DNA of 64,000 nucleotides from Flavobacteriales bacterium. GTDB lineage: Bacteria; Bacteroidota; Bacteroidia; Flavobacteriales_D; Crocinitomicaceae. Within the stretch, counting starts at the first letter, position 1, and every line of letters starts with the position of its first letter. Below the pieces are notes generated by a model. The model was not told where the DNA came from. It ran no database searches and was given only the letters and a program-made list of their open reading frames with translations. The position numbers and the translations under genes were made by a program. The stretch lies in contig CANFRV010000004.1 of NCBI GenBank assembly GCA_947449575.1, positions 1 through 64,000 on the forward strand. Reading direction: 5' to 3'. Positions 18,700-27,262 of this stretch are shown here, one piece after another.

Positions 18700-19608
18700 A
18701 TGGCAAGTAGATTCTTAATAGCTATTTCATTTTTAACATTGTCTTTTTTGGGGTACTCTGAAAGACTGATCTCTAAAGAGGAATATAAAACGTCTTGGAG
18801 TCAAACTGCTGTCAGGCAAATGATTGATTATAAAATACCTGCTAGCATCACGTTAGCGCAGGGGATCCTAGAAAGTGGGAGTGGGAATTCTTCTCTTGCT
18901 AAAAATGGAAATAATCATTTTGGAATTAAATGTCACGACTGGACTGGTGAGAAAATGTATCTGGATGATGATACAAAAAATGAATGTTTTAGAGTATATC
19001 CTAGTCCTGAAGAATCATTTTTAGATCATAGTAAATTTCTTACAACACAATCTCGATATTCAAAATTATTCACTTTCGAATCAACAGATTATCGAAATTG
19101 GGCGAACGGATTGAAACTCGCCGGCTATGCGACAAATCCTAAGTATCCAGAATTGCTCATTGAAATCATCGAAAATCTTAAGTTGTATGAATTAGATCTT
19201 TTGGGAAATCCTCAACCAACTTCAAAAATAGAATTAAGTAATTCAAAATCAAAAACTAGTTCACGCGCAGTTACCATGCATAGTAACAATGTAACTTTTA
19301 TCACCGTGAAAAAAGGGGATACTTTCTATCGTATTTCAAAAGAATTCAATCTCGGATTAGGGCAGTTATATCGATATAATGACTTCGATGCAAAAAAAGA
19401 TGTTTTGATCGAAGGTGATATAATTTACCTAGAACCAAAAAGAAGGCATTCAAAAACAAAACTAATTAATATTGTAGTTAGCACTCCGATGAGTTTAAGA
19501 CAGATTTCCCAAAAGCAAGCCATCAAACTTAAAAATCTAATGAGAATTAATAACATTGATTTACCCGATGAAATAATAAAAAAAGGAGAAATAATTCGGC
19601 TTAAATAA
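18700..19608 (+). CDS. Glucosaminidase-LysM peptidoglycan hydrolase
   Basis: A 302-residue exported cell-wall enzyme. The signal peptide (1-20) is followed by a glucosaminidase (FlgJ/LytG-like) domain at about 25-165. It shows ITLAQGILESGSGNSSLA with the catalytic Glu, GNNHFGIKCHDWTG, FRVYPSPEESFLDHSKFL and WANGLKLAGYATNPKYPE. A LysM motif at about 200-243 (VKKGDTFYRISKEFNLGL) and a second, degenerate one at about 255-302 bind the glycan. It should cleave GlcNAc-MurNAc glycan bonds in the periplasm, for cell separation or wall turnover. It stands alone in orientation and spacing. Confidence 0.9.
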   Translation: MASRFLIAISFLTLSFLGYSERLISKEEYKTSWSQTAVRQMIDYKIPASITLAQGILESGSGNSSLAKNGNNHFGIKCHDWTGEKMYLDDDTKNECFRVYPSPEESFLDHSKFLTTQSRYSKLFTFESTDYRNWANGLKLAGYATNPKYPELLIEIIENLKLYELDLLGNPQPTSKIELSNSKSKTSSRAVTMHSNNVTFITVKKGDTFYRISKEFNLGLGQLYRYNDFDAKKDVLIEGDIIYLEPKRRHSKTKLINIVVSTPMSLRQISQKQAIKLKNLMRINNIDLPDEIIKKGEIIRLK

Positions 19609-19816
19609 ATTCAGGATTTAGTAGGTCAATATTCTTTCTAGTATATTCATGATCAGTAATTTAATCTCTTCATTTCTTTAAATTCCAATGCAGATTAATA
19701 ACAGGAGTGCAAATGATAGGATTAAAAGGGATTGATTGAAAATTGCTAACACTTGTAAGATTCTGCATGAAATAATAAACTTTAGCTTTTAAATAGCTTA
19801 TTTCAATATTTTAGTC

Positions 19817-19824
19817 TACATTTG
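19817..19824 (+). promoter_or_regulatory. -7 promoter box ahead of helical-repeat gene
   Basis: TACATTTG fits TAnnTTTG and lies 24 bases before the ATG at 19849. The -33 region is weak. The box covers a possible upstream TTG start at 19822, which supports the later ATG. Confidence 0.45.
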
Positions 19825-19848
19825 GTACTAAGGAATAAACTATTTGCT

Positions 19849-21387
19849 ATGAAGCCTTCAACGGAACTTTTTAAACTGATAAAGTCTCTTACTAAATCCG
19901 AAAAAAGATTTTTTAAACTTTCTTCTTCGCTACAAGCAGGCGATAAAAATTACCTCAAAATTTTTGATTATATAGAAAAACAAAATGAATACAACGAGGA
20001 AGACTTAAAAGCCGCGTTCGTAAAAGAAACCTTCATAAAGCATTTACCCTCAGAGAAAAATCATTTATATAAATTAATCTTAAAAAGTCTCCGTTCATTT
20101 TACAGCGAACAATCAATGATCAGTCTTTTGAAGCAAGAGATGAAAAATATAGAAATCCTCTACAATAAAGCCCTCTATAAAGAATGTGCGAAGTTTGTTT
20201 CTAGGACAAAAGATATTGCCAAAGAATATGAGAAATTTTATTATTGGTTCGAGTTAATTTCGTGGGAGAAGAAACTGCTTGAAGAAGCATACGAGGCTGG
20301 TGAATTTTCAACAAATTTAGATGAACTTATTGAGGAAGAAGAATTAGTTATTGCAAAACTTAGAAATTTAGCGGAATACCAAGTAATCTACTCTAAAATT
20401 AATTTTGTTTTTAGAAGTGGCGGATTCACAAGAAATGAAACAGAAAGAAAGGTGGTTGAAAGTATTGCTGATTACCATTTAATAAAGGGTAAAAATACAG
20501 CTTTATCGACGCGAGCAGCCTCGATGTGTTATTACATAAAAGGCTTATGTGCGGCAACAAACCGAAATTACATCGAAAGCTACCAATTTTTCACTAAAAC
20601 TCGTGAAATTCTTGAAAATAACCCGAAAATTAAAGAAGATTCTGCTCAACGATATGTTTTGACGCTAGCTCACTTATTGCGGTGCTTTATTGAGGGAAGA
20701 GAATTTACCAGTGCTCAAAAGATGATAGAAGATATTCGGACATTCGAAGGTGAAAAAGGATCGAATTCGATGGATATACAAGTAAGATTATTTACAAGTT
20801 CTTATGCACAAGAATTAACTTTACTGCATGCTATGGGGGAATTCCAGAAAAGCGTTGATTTAATTCCTAAAATTGAAGAATTACAAGTGTTTTTTGGAGA
20901 AAAAGTGAACAAAGAACAAGAAGTTGTTTTAAGCTACAAGAAAGCATACAGTTACTTTGGAATTGGAGATTATAAAAAAGCACTATTTTACGTGAACCTT
21001 GTTTTAAATGACAATGAACAAAATTTACGGCAAGATATTTATAGTTTCTTGCGTTTATTCAATCTAGTATTGCATTTTGAATTAAAGAACTATGACTTTT
21101 TGGAATATGTCATAAAATCAACAAATCGTTTTTTAAATAAACAAGAACGTGATTTTGAAGCAGAAGGAGTTTGTATCAAGCATATTAAAAAATTAGCTAA
21201 AACAAGTCTAAGCAATGAAAAAATGACAATTTTAAACCAATTTAAAAAAGAACTAAATCAATTACTCACTGATCGTAACGAAGGTGTTCTGCTTGAATAC
21301 ATTAACATAACCGCTTGGATTGATAGTAAAATTAATAAGATATCTTTTTCAGATGCTGTAAAAGAAGAACTTCAGTGCGTGAAGTAA
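19849..21387 (+). CDS. All-helical hypothetical protein, TPR-like
   Basis: A 512-residue cytosolic protein starting at ATG 19849 (MKPSTELFKLIKSLTKSEKR). It is almost wholly alpha-helical and rich in Lys, Glu, Leu and Tyr. Helix pairs resemble degenerate tetratricopeptide repeats, e.g. YYIKGLCAATNRNYIESYQF and YKKAYSYFGIGDYKKALFYV. There is no signal peptide or enzymatic motif. Similar proteins beginning with the LFKLIKSLTKSEKRFFK segment occur in Flavobacteriales, but I know no assigned role. A scaffolding function is a guess from the fold. Confidence 0.6.
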   Translation: MKPSTELFKLIKSLTKSEKRFFKLSSSLQAGDKNYLKIFDYIEKQNEYNEEDLKAAFVKETFIKHLPSEKNHLYKLILKSLRSFYSEQSMISLLKQEMKNIEILYNKALYKECAKFVSRTKDIAKEYEKFYYWFELISWEKKLLEEAYEAGEFSTNLDELIEEEELVIAKLRNLAEYQVIYSKINFVFRSGGFTRNETERKVVESIADYHLIKGKNTALSTRAASMCYYIKGLCAATNRNYIESYQFFTKTREILENNPKIKEDSAQRYVLTLAHLLRCFIEGREFTSAQKMIEDIRTFEGEKGSNSMDIQVRLFTSSYAQELTLLHAMGEFQKSVDLIPKIEELQVFFGEKVNKEQEVVLSYKKAYSYFGIGDYKKALFYVNLVLNDNEQNLRQDIYSFLRLFNLVLHFELKNYDFLEYVIKSTNRFLNKQERDFEAEGVCIKHIKKLAKTSLSNEKMTILNQFKKELNQLLTDRNEGVLLEYINITAWIDSKINKISFSDAVKEELQCVK

Positions 21388-21480
21388 GAACCATAAACAA
21401 TAAGTTAAAAATAGCACACAGACCTTATATATTTTTTTAAACCTTACTTACTACTGCTTTCATAATTTCGGTTAATTTCT

Positions 21481-21488
21481 TACCTTTG
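21481..21488 (+). promoter_or_regulatory. -7 promoter box of proS
   Basis: TACCTTTG matches TAnnTTTG, 47 bases before the proS ATG. The -33 region is only TTTC-like. Confidence 0.5.
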
Positions 21489-21535
21489 CAGACATTTTCA
21501 GGTAAAACACGCCTGATATTTTATATTTAAGAAAA

Positions 21536-23014
21536 ATGGCGCAAAAATACACCACAAGAGCAGAAGATTATTCAAAATGGTACAATGATCTTGTAGAAAG
21601 AGCTGATCTAGCGGAAAATTCAGGAGTAAGGGGCTGCATGGTTATAAAACCATATGGTTATGCAATCTGGGAAAAAATACAAGCTCAGTTAGATAAAATG
21701 TTCAAAGAGACGGGGCATCAAAATGCGTATTTTCCATTATTCGTTCCAAAAAGTCTTTTTGAGGCAGAAGAAAAAAATGCAGAAGGTTTCGCTAAAGAAT
21801 GTGCTGTTGTAACTCATTATAGGTTAAAAACAGATCCTAATGATAAGACCAAATTAATTGTCGATCCTGACGCAAAATTAACAGAAGAATTAATTGTTCG
21901 ACCAACTAGTGAAGCGATCATCTGGAGCACTTACAAAGGTTGGATTCAATCCTATAGAGATCTCCCAATATTAATTAATCAATGGGCAAATGTAGTTCGC
22001 TGGGAAATGCGTACACGTTTATTCTTAAGAACATCTGAGTTTTTGTGGCAAGAAGGGCATACAGCGCATGCTACAAAATCAGAAGCGATTTCGGAAGCTG
22101 AATTAATGCTAGACGTATATACTGAATTTGCGGAACAATTCATGGCAATGCCCGTGATTAGAGGTAAAAAAACAGAAAGTGAACGTTTCGCTGGAGCTGA
22201 TGACACGTATTGTATAGAATCAATGATGCAAGATGGGAAAGCATTGCAAGCTGGAACTTCTCATTTTTTAGGTCAAAATTTCGCAAAAGCATTTGATGTT
22301 AAATACGCTGATAAAGAAGGCAAATTAGAACATGTTTGGGCAACTTCCTGGGGAGTTTCCACTCGATTAATGGGCGCGTTAATTATGACGCACTCAGATG
22401 ACGAAGGACTTGTGTTACCGCCAGCATTAGCGCCTATTCAAGTGGTTATCATTCCGATCCACAAAACAGATGAAGAATTAGAACTGATTACAAATAAAGT
22501 ATTTGAACTTTCTTCTAACCTGAAAAAATTGGGTATTTCTGTGAAATACGACGATGATGTCAATAGAAGGCCAGGGTGGAAATTTGCTGAATATGAAACC
22601 AAAGGAGTTCCTGTTAGAATAGCAATAGGACCAAGGGACCTTGCGAATGGAAAAGTTGAATTAGTTCGCAGAGACACAAAAGAAAAAGCAATCGTTGATT
22701 TTGATGGTTTAGAAGAGTATGTAGAGGAATTACTTGGCGATATACAAGATAATTTATTTGCAAGATCAAATCAATTTCGTTCAGAAAACATGCACTCAGT
22801 TGATACGTATGCAGAATTCAAAGAACAATTAGAGAGCAAGGGAGGTTTTTTTCTAGCACATTGGGATGGTACTAGTGAAACAGAAGAGAAAATTAAGGAA
22901 GAAACAAAAGCGACAATTCGATGCATTCCACTTGATTCAAAAGAAGAAAATGGCTTTTGTATGGTGACTGGTAAACCATCAAAATATAGAGTTGTAATTG
23001 CTAAAGCGTATTAA
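21536..23014 (+). CDS. proS: Prolyl-tRNA synthetase, archaeal/eukaryotic type
   Basis: A 492-residue class II aminoacyl-tRNA synthetase charging tRNA-Pro. Class II motifs are visible: [18 protein letters not shown] (motif 1), RPTSEAIIW and [24 protein letters not shown] (motif 2 region), [16 protein letters not shown], and [14 protein letters not shown] (motif 3). The anticodon-binding domain follows (about 300-400), then the extra C-terminal domain of this subtype ending in VVIAKAY with the characteristic terminal Tyr. The lack of the editing insertion typical of the long bacterial form confirms the short subtype. The tRNA-Glu/rpsT unit lies just downstream. Confidence 0.95.
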   Translation: MAQKYTTRAEDYSKWYNDLVERADLAENSGVRGCMVIKPYGYAIWEKIQAQLDKMFKETGHQNAYFPLFVPKSLFEAEEKNAEGFAKECAVVTHYRLKTDPNDKTKLIVDPDAKLTEELIVRPTSEAIIWSTYKGWIQSYRDLPILINQWANVVRWEMRTRLFLRTSEFLWQEGHTAHATKSEAISEAELMLDVYTEFAEQFMAMPVIRGKKTESERFAGADDTYCIESMMQDGKALQAGTSHFLGQNFAKAFDVKYADKEGKLEHVWATSWGVSTRLMGALIMTHSDDEGLVLPPALAPIQVVIIPIHKTDEELELITNKVFELSSNLKKLGISVKYDDDVNRRPGWKFAEYETKGVPVRIAIGPRDLANGKVELVRRDTKEKAIVDFDGLEEYVEELLGDIQDNLFARSNQFRSENMHSVDTYAEFKEQLESKGGFFLAHWDGTSETEEKIKEETKATIRCIPLDSKEENGFCMVTGKPSKYRVVIAKAY

Positions 23015-23061
23015 TAAAGAGCAGTTAATGCATGTTTTTTCTAAAAAAAATGAGATTTAGG

Positions 23062-23092
23062 TTTGCTATTAAAGAATTTCACCTTATATTTG
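23062..23092 (+). promoter_or_regulatory. Consensus promoter of tRNA-Glu/rpsT unit
   Basis: TTTG at 23062-23065, exactly 19 bases, then TATATTTG at 23085-23092. This is a perfect Bacteroidota vegetative promoter, 32 bases before the first tRNA. Confidence 0.85.
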
Positions 23093-23124
23093 CACTCCCA
23101 AATTGATGGGTAAACATACATTTT

Positions 23125-23196
23125 GGCCCATTCGTCTAGTGGTTAGGACGCCAGGTTTTCATCCTGGTAACAGGAGTTCGATTCTCCTATGGGCTA
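23125..23196 (+). tRNA. tRNA-Glu (anticodon TTC), copy 1
   Basis: A 72-base cloverleaf. The acceptor GGCCCAT pairs with ATGGGCT (with a G-U at the first pair), the anticodon stem is CCAGG/CCTGG with loop TTTTCAT and anticodon TTC at 23158-23160, and the T arm AGGAG/CTCCT has a TTCGATT loop. No CCA is encoded. It is the first RNA of a likely transcript tRNA-tRNA-rpsT. Confidence 0.95.
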
Positions 23197-23217
23197 CGAA
23201 GTTTTAAATATATATTT

Positions 23218-23289
23218 GGCCCATTCGTCTAACGGTTAGGACATGCGGTTTTCATCCGTAAAATAGGAGTTCGATTCTCCTATGGGCTA
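23218..23289 (+). tRNA. tRNA-Glu (anticodon TTC), copy 2
   Basis: A 72-base cloverleaf with the same acceptor and T arm as copy 1, 21 bases downstream of it. The anticodon stem differs, TGCGG/CCGTA with one G-U pair, and the variable loop and part of the D loop also differ. The anticodon is TTC at 23251-23253. No CCA is encoded. Confidence 0.92.
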
Positions 23290-23328
23290 CAAGAACTAAA
23301 GTTCTATTTTAAATAAAAAATAAAGAAG

Positions 23329-23580
23329 ATGGCGAATCATAAATCTGCAAAAAAGAGAATAAGATCTAACGATGTTAAAAGACTTCGTAACAAATATCAA
23401 CACAAAACGACTCGTAATGCTTTGCGTAAATTACGTGCGTCTGAAAGCAAGTCTGAAGCTGAAAAAATTTTCCCAACAGTTATCACGATGATTGATAAAC
23501 TGGCAAAAACGAAAGTTATTCATGCGAACAAAGCAGCGAATTTAAAATCAGGATTACAAGTTTTAATAAACAAAATGTAA
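23329..23580 (+). CDS. rpsT: 30S ribosomal protein S20
   Basis: An 83-residue, strongly basic protein with the S20 start MANHKSAKKRIRSNDVKRLRN and the C-terminal helix HANKAANLKSGLQVLINKM. It binds 16S rRNA at the base of the small subunit. It lies 39 bases after the second tRNA-Glu without an obvious promoter between, and is closed by a strong terminator, so it is probably co-transcribed with the tRNAs. Confidence 0.96.
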   Translation: MANHKSAKKRIRSNDVKRLRNKYQHKTTRNALRKLRASESKSEAEKIFPTVITMIDKLAKTKVIHANKAANLKSGLQVLINKM

Positions 23581-23600
23581 TTTCTGTTTATACTATATTT

Positions 23601-23624
23601 AAGGGGGCTTTTGCCCCTTTTTTT
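23601..23624 (+). terminator. Rho-independent terminator after rpsT
   Basis: AAGGGGGC, a TTTT loop and GCCCCTT followed by a T-run. Confidence 0.9.
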
Positions 23625-23668
23625 ATATATTTATAGTTCTTTTAAAACTTACTTATATAGAATCAGCA

Positions 23669-25393
23669 ATGCGTTTCCTTCTCTATATTGTATTTTTCGT
23701 GCCTTTTCACTTGATTTGTCAAGAAAATAAGATATTTATAGAAAATGATAGTATTAAATATTCTCACAGAACAGGAGGGAAGATAGACTCTCTCGATATG
23801 ACATTTTCGAATTCTCTATCGACATTTCCCGGAGGTGGCCTCAATACTTCAAACAACGTTTTCACTCTAGCCCTATTAAATAATCATACTGGTTTACAAA
23901 ATTTTAGAAATCCTATTTCATTTAAAAATATGCGGTTTTCAGGAACACCGCATGTGGGTTTTTCATACAGCTTTGGTTCAAAAGGTACGCAGTTTTTACA
24001 CTTTGATTATCAACAAGCAATCTCAAAAAACACTTTATTAAATATAGAAGGAGAAAGAAATAGTTCAGCTGGCTTTCTTCGTAATAGTAAATATTCTGAC
24101 AATAACATTCAGGTTGCACTTCGAAAAAATACTAAATTCTACTCATATTCTCTGGAAAGTTTTTATGTAGCAAAAATGATTTCTGAAAATGGTGGAGTTA
24201 CTGACTTTTCCACTGTAGAAAGTCAGGGCCTAGAATTTCTGCCGGTTTCACAAGGAAATGCACAAAGTATTTTTAAAAATGCGAATATCAAATTATGTAA
24301 TTATTTCAATTTACTCAATGACTCAACAACTTTTATAGGAGTAACAACAAAACATCAATACGAAGTTACGAGCCGCGTATATACAGAAACATCTATCTAT
24401 TCAAATTGGAATATAAGCGAATTTGCGACAAGGGATCAATACAGAATTGCTAGCATCCGAAACAGCGCAGGTTTTTTTACAAAAAAGAAGGGCCTTTATC
24501 TAGATTTATTGCTGCAACATCGCTTCTGGGATTATCAGAATTTAGGGATCCATAAAGATACAAATGAAGTAAATTTAACTTCTACGCTACAATTCATAAA
24601 AAAGAATTTCACTCTAAAAAATGAACTTTACTATAATATAGATGGAGCAGGAGGAGAGTGGTCGAATAAAAGTTTCACTTCAACCAATGTAGGGAAATGG
24701 AATTTTGCAGGGGTAGTAGAAGCAGGACAAAAATGGCCTGATCAATTCCAAAGATTCTATTATGCTAATTTAACAAATTATAAATTAACTAATCTTGAAT
24801 TACAAGGACGATTCTTATCAAGTTTTACTTCAAAATACAACTTCTCTAATTCTACATTTGTTCAGGTTTCACTGCAAAGCATGATGTTGAAGAATAACTA
24901 TTTTTTTCTTGATAACACGTGGAGAAATGATACCTTAAATTCGATTTTAATAAATAACCTTATATTTTCTGGCGCAATAAAACTAGGGATACTCCATATT
25001 CAACCTAAAATAACCATTACAATTCCAAGTGATAATTTTAATTATATACCAAGTTCAACGTTTAATTCTCGCATTTTCATTAAGAAAAAGATGTTTAAAG
25101 CCAAGAAAATGGAAGGTGTTTTCGGAACTGATATTTCATGGATATCCTCTTATCGATTGATGTCCTATACTAGTTCTATGGACGTTTTCTCACTTGAAAA
25201 TACAAATATGAATTTTAATTCAATGATGAATATAAGCGCTTTTTTCGGTTTTTCGCTAGGTGAATTTAGATTTTATACCCGCATAGAAAATTTAGGGTAT
25301 TTTTGGAACAACCCTCAAAATCAAGTATTAATAGGATATCCCATACAGAAAAATTTCATACGTCTTGGAATCACATGGGATTTCTTTAACTAA
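23669..25393 (+). CDS. Putative porin, Porin_10-like outer-membrane protein
   Basis: A 574-residue exported protein with a signal peptide (MRFLLYIVFFVPFHLICQ). The sequence then alternates polar and aromatic residues throughout, as in a large beta-barrel, e.g. TPHVGFSYSFGSKGTQFLHFDY and FFGFSLGEFRFYTRIENLGYFW. It closes with FIRLGITWDFFN, a barrel-like C terminus with aromatic ends. The length and the early GLNTSNNVFTLALLNNHTGLQNF segment resemble Bacteroidota putative porins (Porin_10). Substrate and true porin activity are not shown. It begins 89 bases after rpsT, beyond its terminator. Confidence 0.6.
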   Translation: MRFLLYIVFFVPFHLICQENKIFIENDSIKYSHRTGGKIDSLDMTFSNSLSTFPGGGLNTSNNVFTLALLNNHTGLQNFRNPISFKNMRFSGTPHVGFSYSFGSKGTQFLHFDYQQAISKNTLLNIEGERNSSAGFLRNSKYSDNNIQVALRKNTKFYSYSLESFYVAKMISENGGVTDFSTVESQGLEFLPVSQGNAQSIFKNANIKLCNYFNLLNDSTTFIGVTTKHQYEVTSRVYTETSIYSNWNISEFATRDQYRIASIRNSAGFFTKKKGLYLDLLLQHRFWDYQNLGIHKDTNEVNLTSTLQFIKKNFTLKNELYYNIDGAGGEWSNKSFTSTNVGKWNFAGVVEAGQKWPDQFQRFYYANLTNYKLTNLELQGRFLSSFTSKYNFSNSTFVQVSLQSMMLKNNYFFLDNTWRNDTLNSILINNLIFSGAIKLGILHIQPKITITIPSDNFNYIPSSTFNSRIFIKKKMFKAKKMEGVFGTDISWISSYRLMSYTSSMDVFSLENTNMNFNSMMNISAFFGFSLGEFRFYTRIENLGYFWNNPQNQVLIGYPIQKNFIRLGITWDFFN

Positions 25394-25461
25394 CTATATA
25401 TTATTGATCACGATTTTTCTTGATAAATAGAGAACAGAAATGTACTTATGAAATAAAAACG

Positions 25462-25492
25462 TTTAAAATAAGCATCTTTTAACGTATATTTG
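25462..25492 (+). promoter_or_regulatory. Promoter of cold-shock-domain gene
   Basis: TTTA at 25462-25465, 19 bases, then TATATTTG at 25485-25492. It lies about 97 bases before the ATG, which implies a leader of roughly 90 bases. Confidence 0.65.
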
Positions 25493-25588
25493 TATTCTGG
25501 TAGATTAATTTCAAAAAAACTCTTTCATTAGACATTCCTTTAGAATTGAGAATTACCATTTTTAATAATTAAAATCATATAATAAAGC

Positions 25589-26122
25589 ATGGGAAAATCT
25601 CAAGAAACTTGGAATAAAAAAGAAAAGGAAAATAAAAAGAAAAAAAAGAAAGAAGATAAAGCCAAAATAAAGGAAGAGAGAAAAGCTAATCCAGGTTCAA
25701 GTGCTTTTGAAGATATGCTTATGTATGTTGATGAAAATGGTAACTTATCTGCAACACCACCAGATCCAGCTAAGAAAAAGAAAGTGATTGCTGAAAATAT
25801 TTCATTGGGAGTTCCAATACGTGAAGAAGCTGACGAAAATGATGGATTAAGAACAGGTACAGTTACTTTTTTCGATAGTTCAAAAGGATATGGATTTATC
25901 AAATGTCAAGATTCACAAGAAAGTATTTTCACACATATTAATGGACATTTAGAAGAAATCAAAGAAGGAAACAAAGTTGTTTTCCGAACAGAAAAAGGTC
26001 CTAAAGGATTAAATGCAATTGAAGTTAAAGTTGATAAACCAAAAGCTACTCCAATTAAAACTGAAGTTATCGAGGAGGAAAAATCTGAAAACGAAGAATC
26101 AACAGAGGAACCTGAAGTGTAG
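25589..26122 (+). CDS. Cold-shock-domain protein with Lys-rich N terminus
   Basis: A 177-residue nucleic-acid-binding protein. Residues 1-40 are a very Lys/Glu-rich coil (KKEKENKKKKKKEDKAK), then a linker with MLMYVDENGNLSATPPDP that is typical of this Bacteroidota subfamily. A cold-shock OB-fold follows at about 88-150, with RNP1-like KGYGFIK and RNP2-like SIFTHI, and an acidic tail (EEEKSENEESTEEPE) ends the protein. The family binds single-stranded RNA or DNA. A role as an RNA chaperone is likely but untested. The gene has its own promoter, a long leader and a terminator. Confidence 0.88.
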   Translation: MGKSQETWNKKEKENKKKKKKEDKAKIKEERKANPGSSAFEDMLMYVDENGNLSATPPDPAKKKKVIAENISLGVPIREEADENDGLRTGTVTFFDSSKGYGFIKCQDSQESIFTHINGHLEEIKEGNKVVFRTEKGPKGLNAIEVKVDKPKATPIKTEVIEEEKSENEESTEEPEV

Positions 26123-26150
26123 ATAAAGAAAAATTAATATTTTATAATTC

Positions 26151-26179
26151 ACCCAATGCTTTTAGCGTTGGGTTTTTTA
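26151..26179 (+). terminator. Rho-independent terminator after cold-shock gene
   Basis: ACCCAATGCT, loop TTT, AGCGTTGGGT with one T-G pair, then a T-run. Confidence 0.9.
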
Positions 26180-26213
26180 TTGAATAGTGGAACCGTTTAG
26201 CAAATATCTCATG

Positions 26214-26630
26214 TGAATTACTATTTAACATAATATTAATTATAAGACAAATACAATAATCGTATTATTACTATAACATTGAATTACATTATTTATGGTT
26301 GTCAAGGTGATTATAGAAGTATCTATTAGTCTACACTGCTTTATACCATTAAAGTTAAATAAAACAGAACTAACAAAATACAACATTATAGAGAGATCCA
26401 AAAATAAAAAATCAACATTAGTTAATTATAGAGAATGATAATTACTTTATCAATTACAGAATATTCTTAGAGAGTCACTTAATAATTCTATAAATATTTA
26501 GATACGATTAATACTATATAAATTTTCAATGACTTAATAATTAATAATTTATATACTATTACTTAATTCTATAGATTATATAAAAGTGTATTTTAATACA
26601 CTAACATATTTGAATCTCTATTTAACATAA
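26214..26630 (+). repeat. Pair of 20-base direct repeats
   Basis: TGAATTACTATTTAACATAA at 26214-26233 recurs as TGAATCTCTATTTAACATAA at 26611-26630, 18 of 20 bases identical. The function is unknown; chance is possible in such AT-rich DNA. Confidence 0.35.
26585..26602. repeat. 18-base inverted repeat
   Basis: AGTGTATT-TT-AATACACT is a perfect 8-base dyad around two bases. It could be an operator or a small hairpin. It lies about 140 bases before the -7 box of the DUF4268 gene. Confidence 0.35.
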
Positions 26631-26716
26631 CATCCGAGAAATAGAAACTATAAAAACAACTATTCATGTAATTGCTGGTGTATTTCAGTCTTATAAAGGT
26701 TACATACATCGATTAA

Positions 26717-26751
26717 TTGAATCCTAATTACAAGTAAAAATTGTATCTTTG
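26717..26751 (+). promoter_or_regulatory. Promoter of DUF4268 gene
   Basis: TTG at 26717-26719, 24 bases, then TATCTTTG at 26744-26751. The -7 box is a full consensus match and lies 20 bases before the ATG; the spacer is longer than the usual 19. Confidence 0.6.
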
Positions 26752-26771
26752 GACTATCTACACAATTAAAT

Positions 26772-27236
26772 ATGTTTTCAAAGGAAGAATCCCGTCAATT
26801 AAATCTTGCTTTTTGGAATGGCTTTCAAGATTATATTTCAAAAAACAGGTCTTCCAATGGTCGTAAAATTAATTGGTTGAATTATCCTTCAGACATTAAA
26901 TCAATATTCATCAGACTTGAGGTAGATTCTAAGGGTGCTCGTCTATGTTTTGATATTCAACCAAAAGATGATGAGATTAGAGCACTATTATTTGAACAAA
27001 TGTCAGAATTAAAAGTTGTATTAGAAGAAATTACCGTCGAAAAACCTACTTGGATAGAAAACCATTATTATCTGAACAAGCAATATATCTCTCGAATCGT
27101 TTGGGAAAACAACTTTCTAAATTTTTACAAATCGGAACATCGCGATTTAATTTATACGTTTTTGGCAGAAAGATTGTTAAAGTTCGATTTGTTTTATCAA
27201 GAATACAAAGAAATATTAATTGCTTTGGCTAATTAA
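26772..27236 (+). CDS. DUF4268 domain protein
   Basis: A 154-residue cytosolic protein that is one DUF4268 domain from end to end: MFSKEESRQLNLAFWNGFQ, INWLNYPSDIKSIFIRLEVD, CFDIQPKDDEIRALLFEQM and a closing helix LFYQEYKEIL. The domain is sometimes found fused to restriction-like nucleases, but here it stands alone without catalytic partners. The function is unknown. The next gene follows 26 bases on and has its own promoter overlapping this gene's end. Confidence 0.7.
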   Translation: MFSKEESRQLNLAFWNGFQDYISKNRSSNGRKINWLNYPSDIKSIFIRLEVDSKGARLCFDIQPKDDEIRALLFEQMSELKVVLEEITVEKPTWIENHYYLNKQYISRIVWENNFLNFYKSEHRDLIYTFLAERLLKFDLFYQEYKEILIALAN

Positions 27237-27258
27237 TTAAGCTAAAATACTACATTTG
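27224..27258 (+). promoter_or_regulatory. Promoter directly abutting a start codon
   Basis: TTTG at 27224-27227, 23 bases, then TACATTTG at 27251-27258. Only four bases (TTCT) separate the -7 box from the next ATG, so the transcript should be leaderless or nearly so. Confidence 0.5.
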
Positions 27259-27262
27259 TTCT

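Larger units (their letters stand above)
26123..26771. other. 650-base AT-rich spacer
   Basis: No reading frame of note lies between the cold-shock gene and the DUF4268 gene. Apart from a terminator at the start and a promoter at the end, it holds an 18-base inverted repeat and a pair of imperfect 20-base direct repeats about 400 bases apart, listed separately. Confidence 0.5.

Noticed and set aside
23125-23289. Two near-identical 72-base units spaced by 21 bases, resembling a repeat array
   Set aside because: Both fold as complete tRNA-Glu cloverleafs, so this is tRNA duplication and not a CRISPR or mobile repeat.
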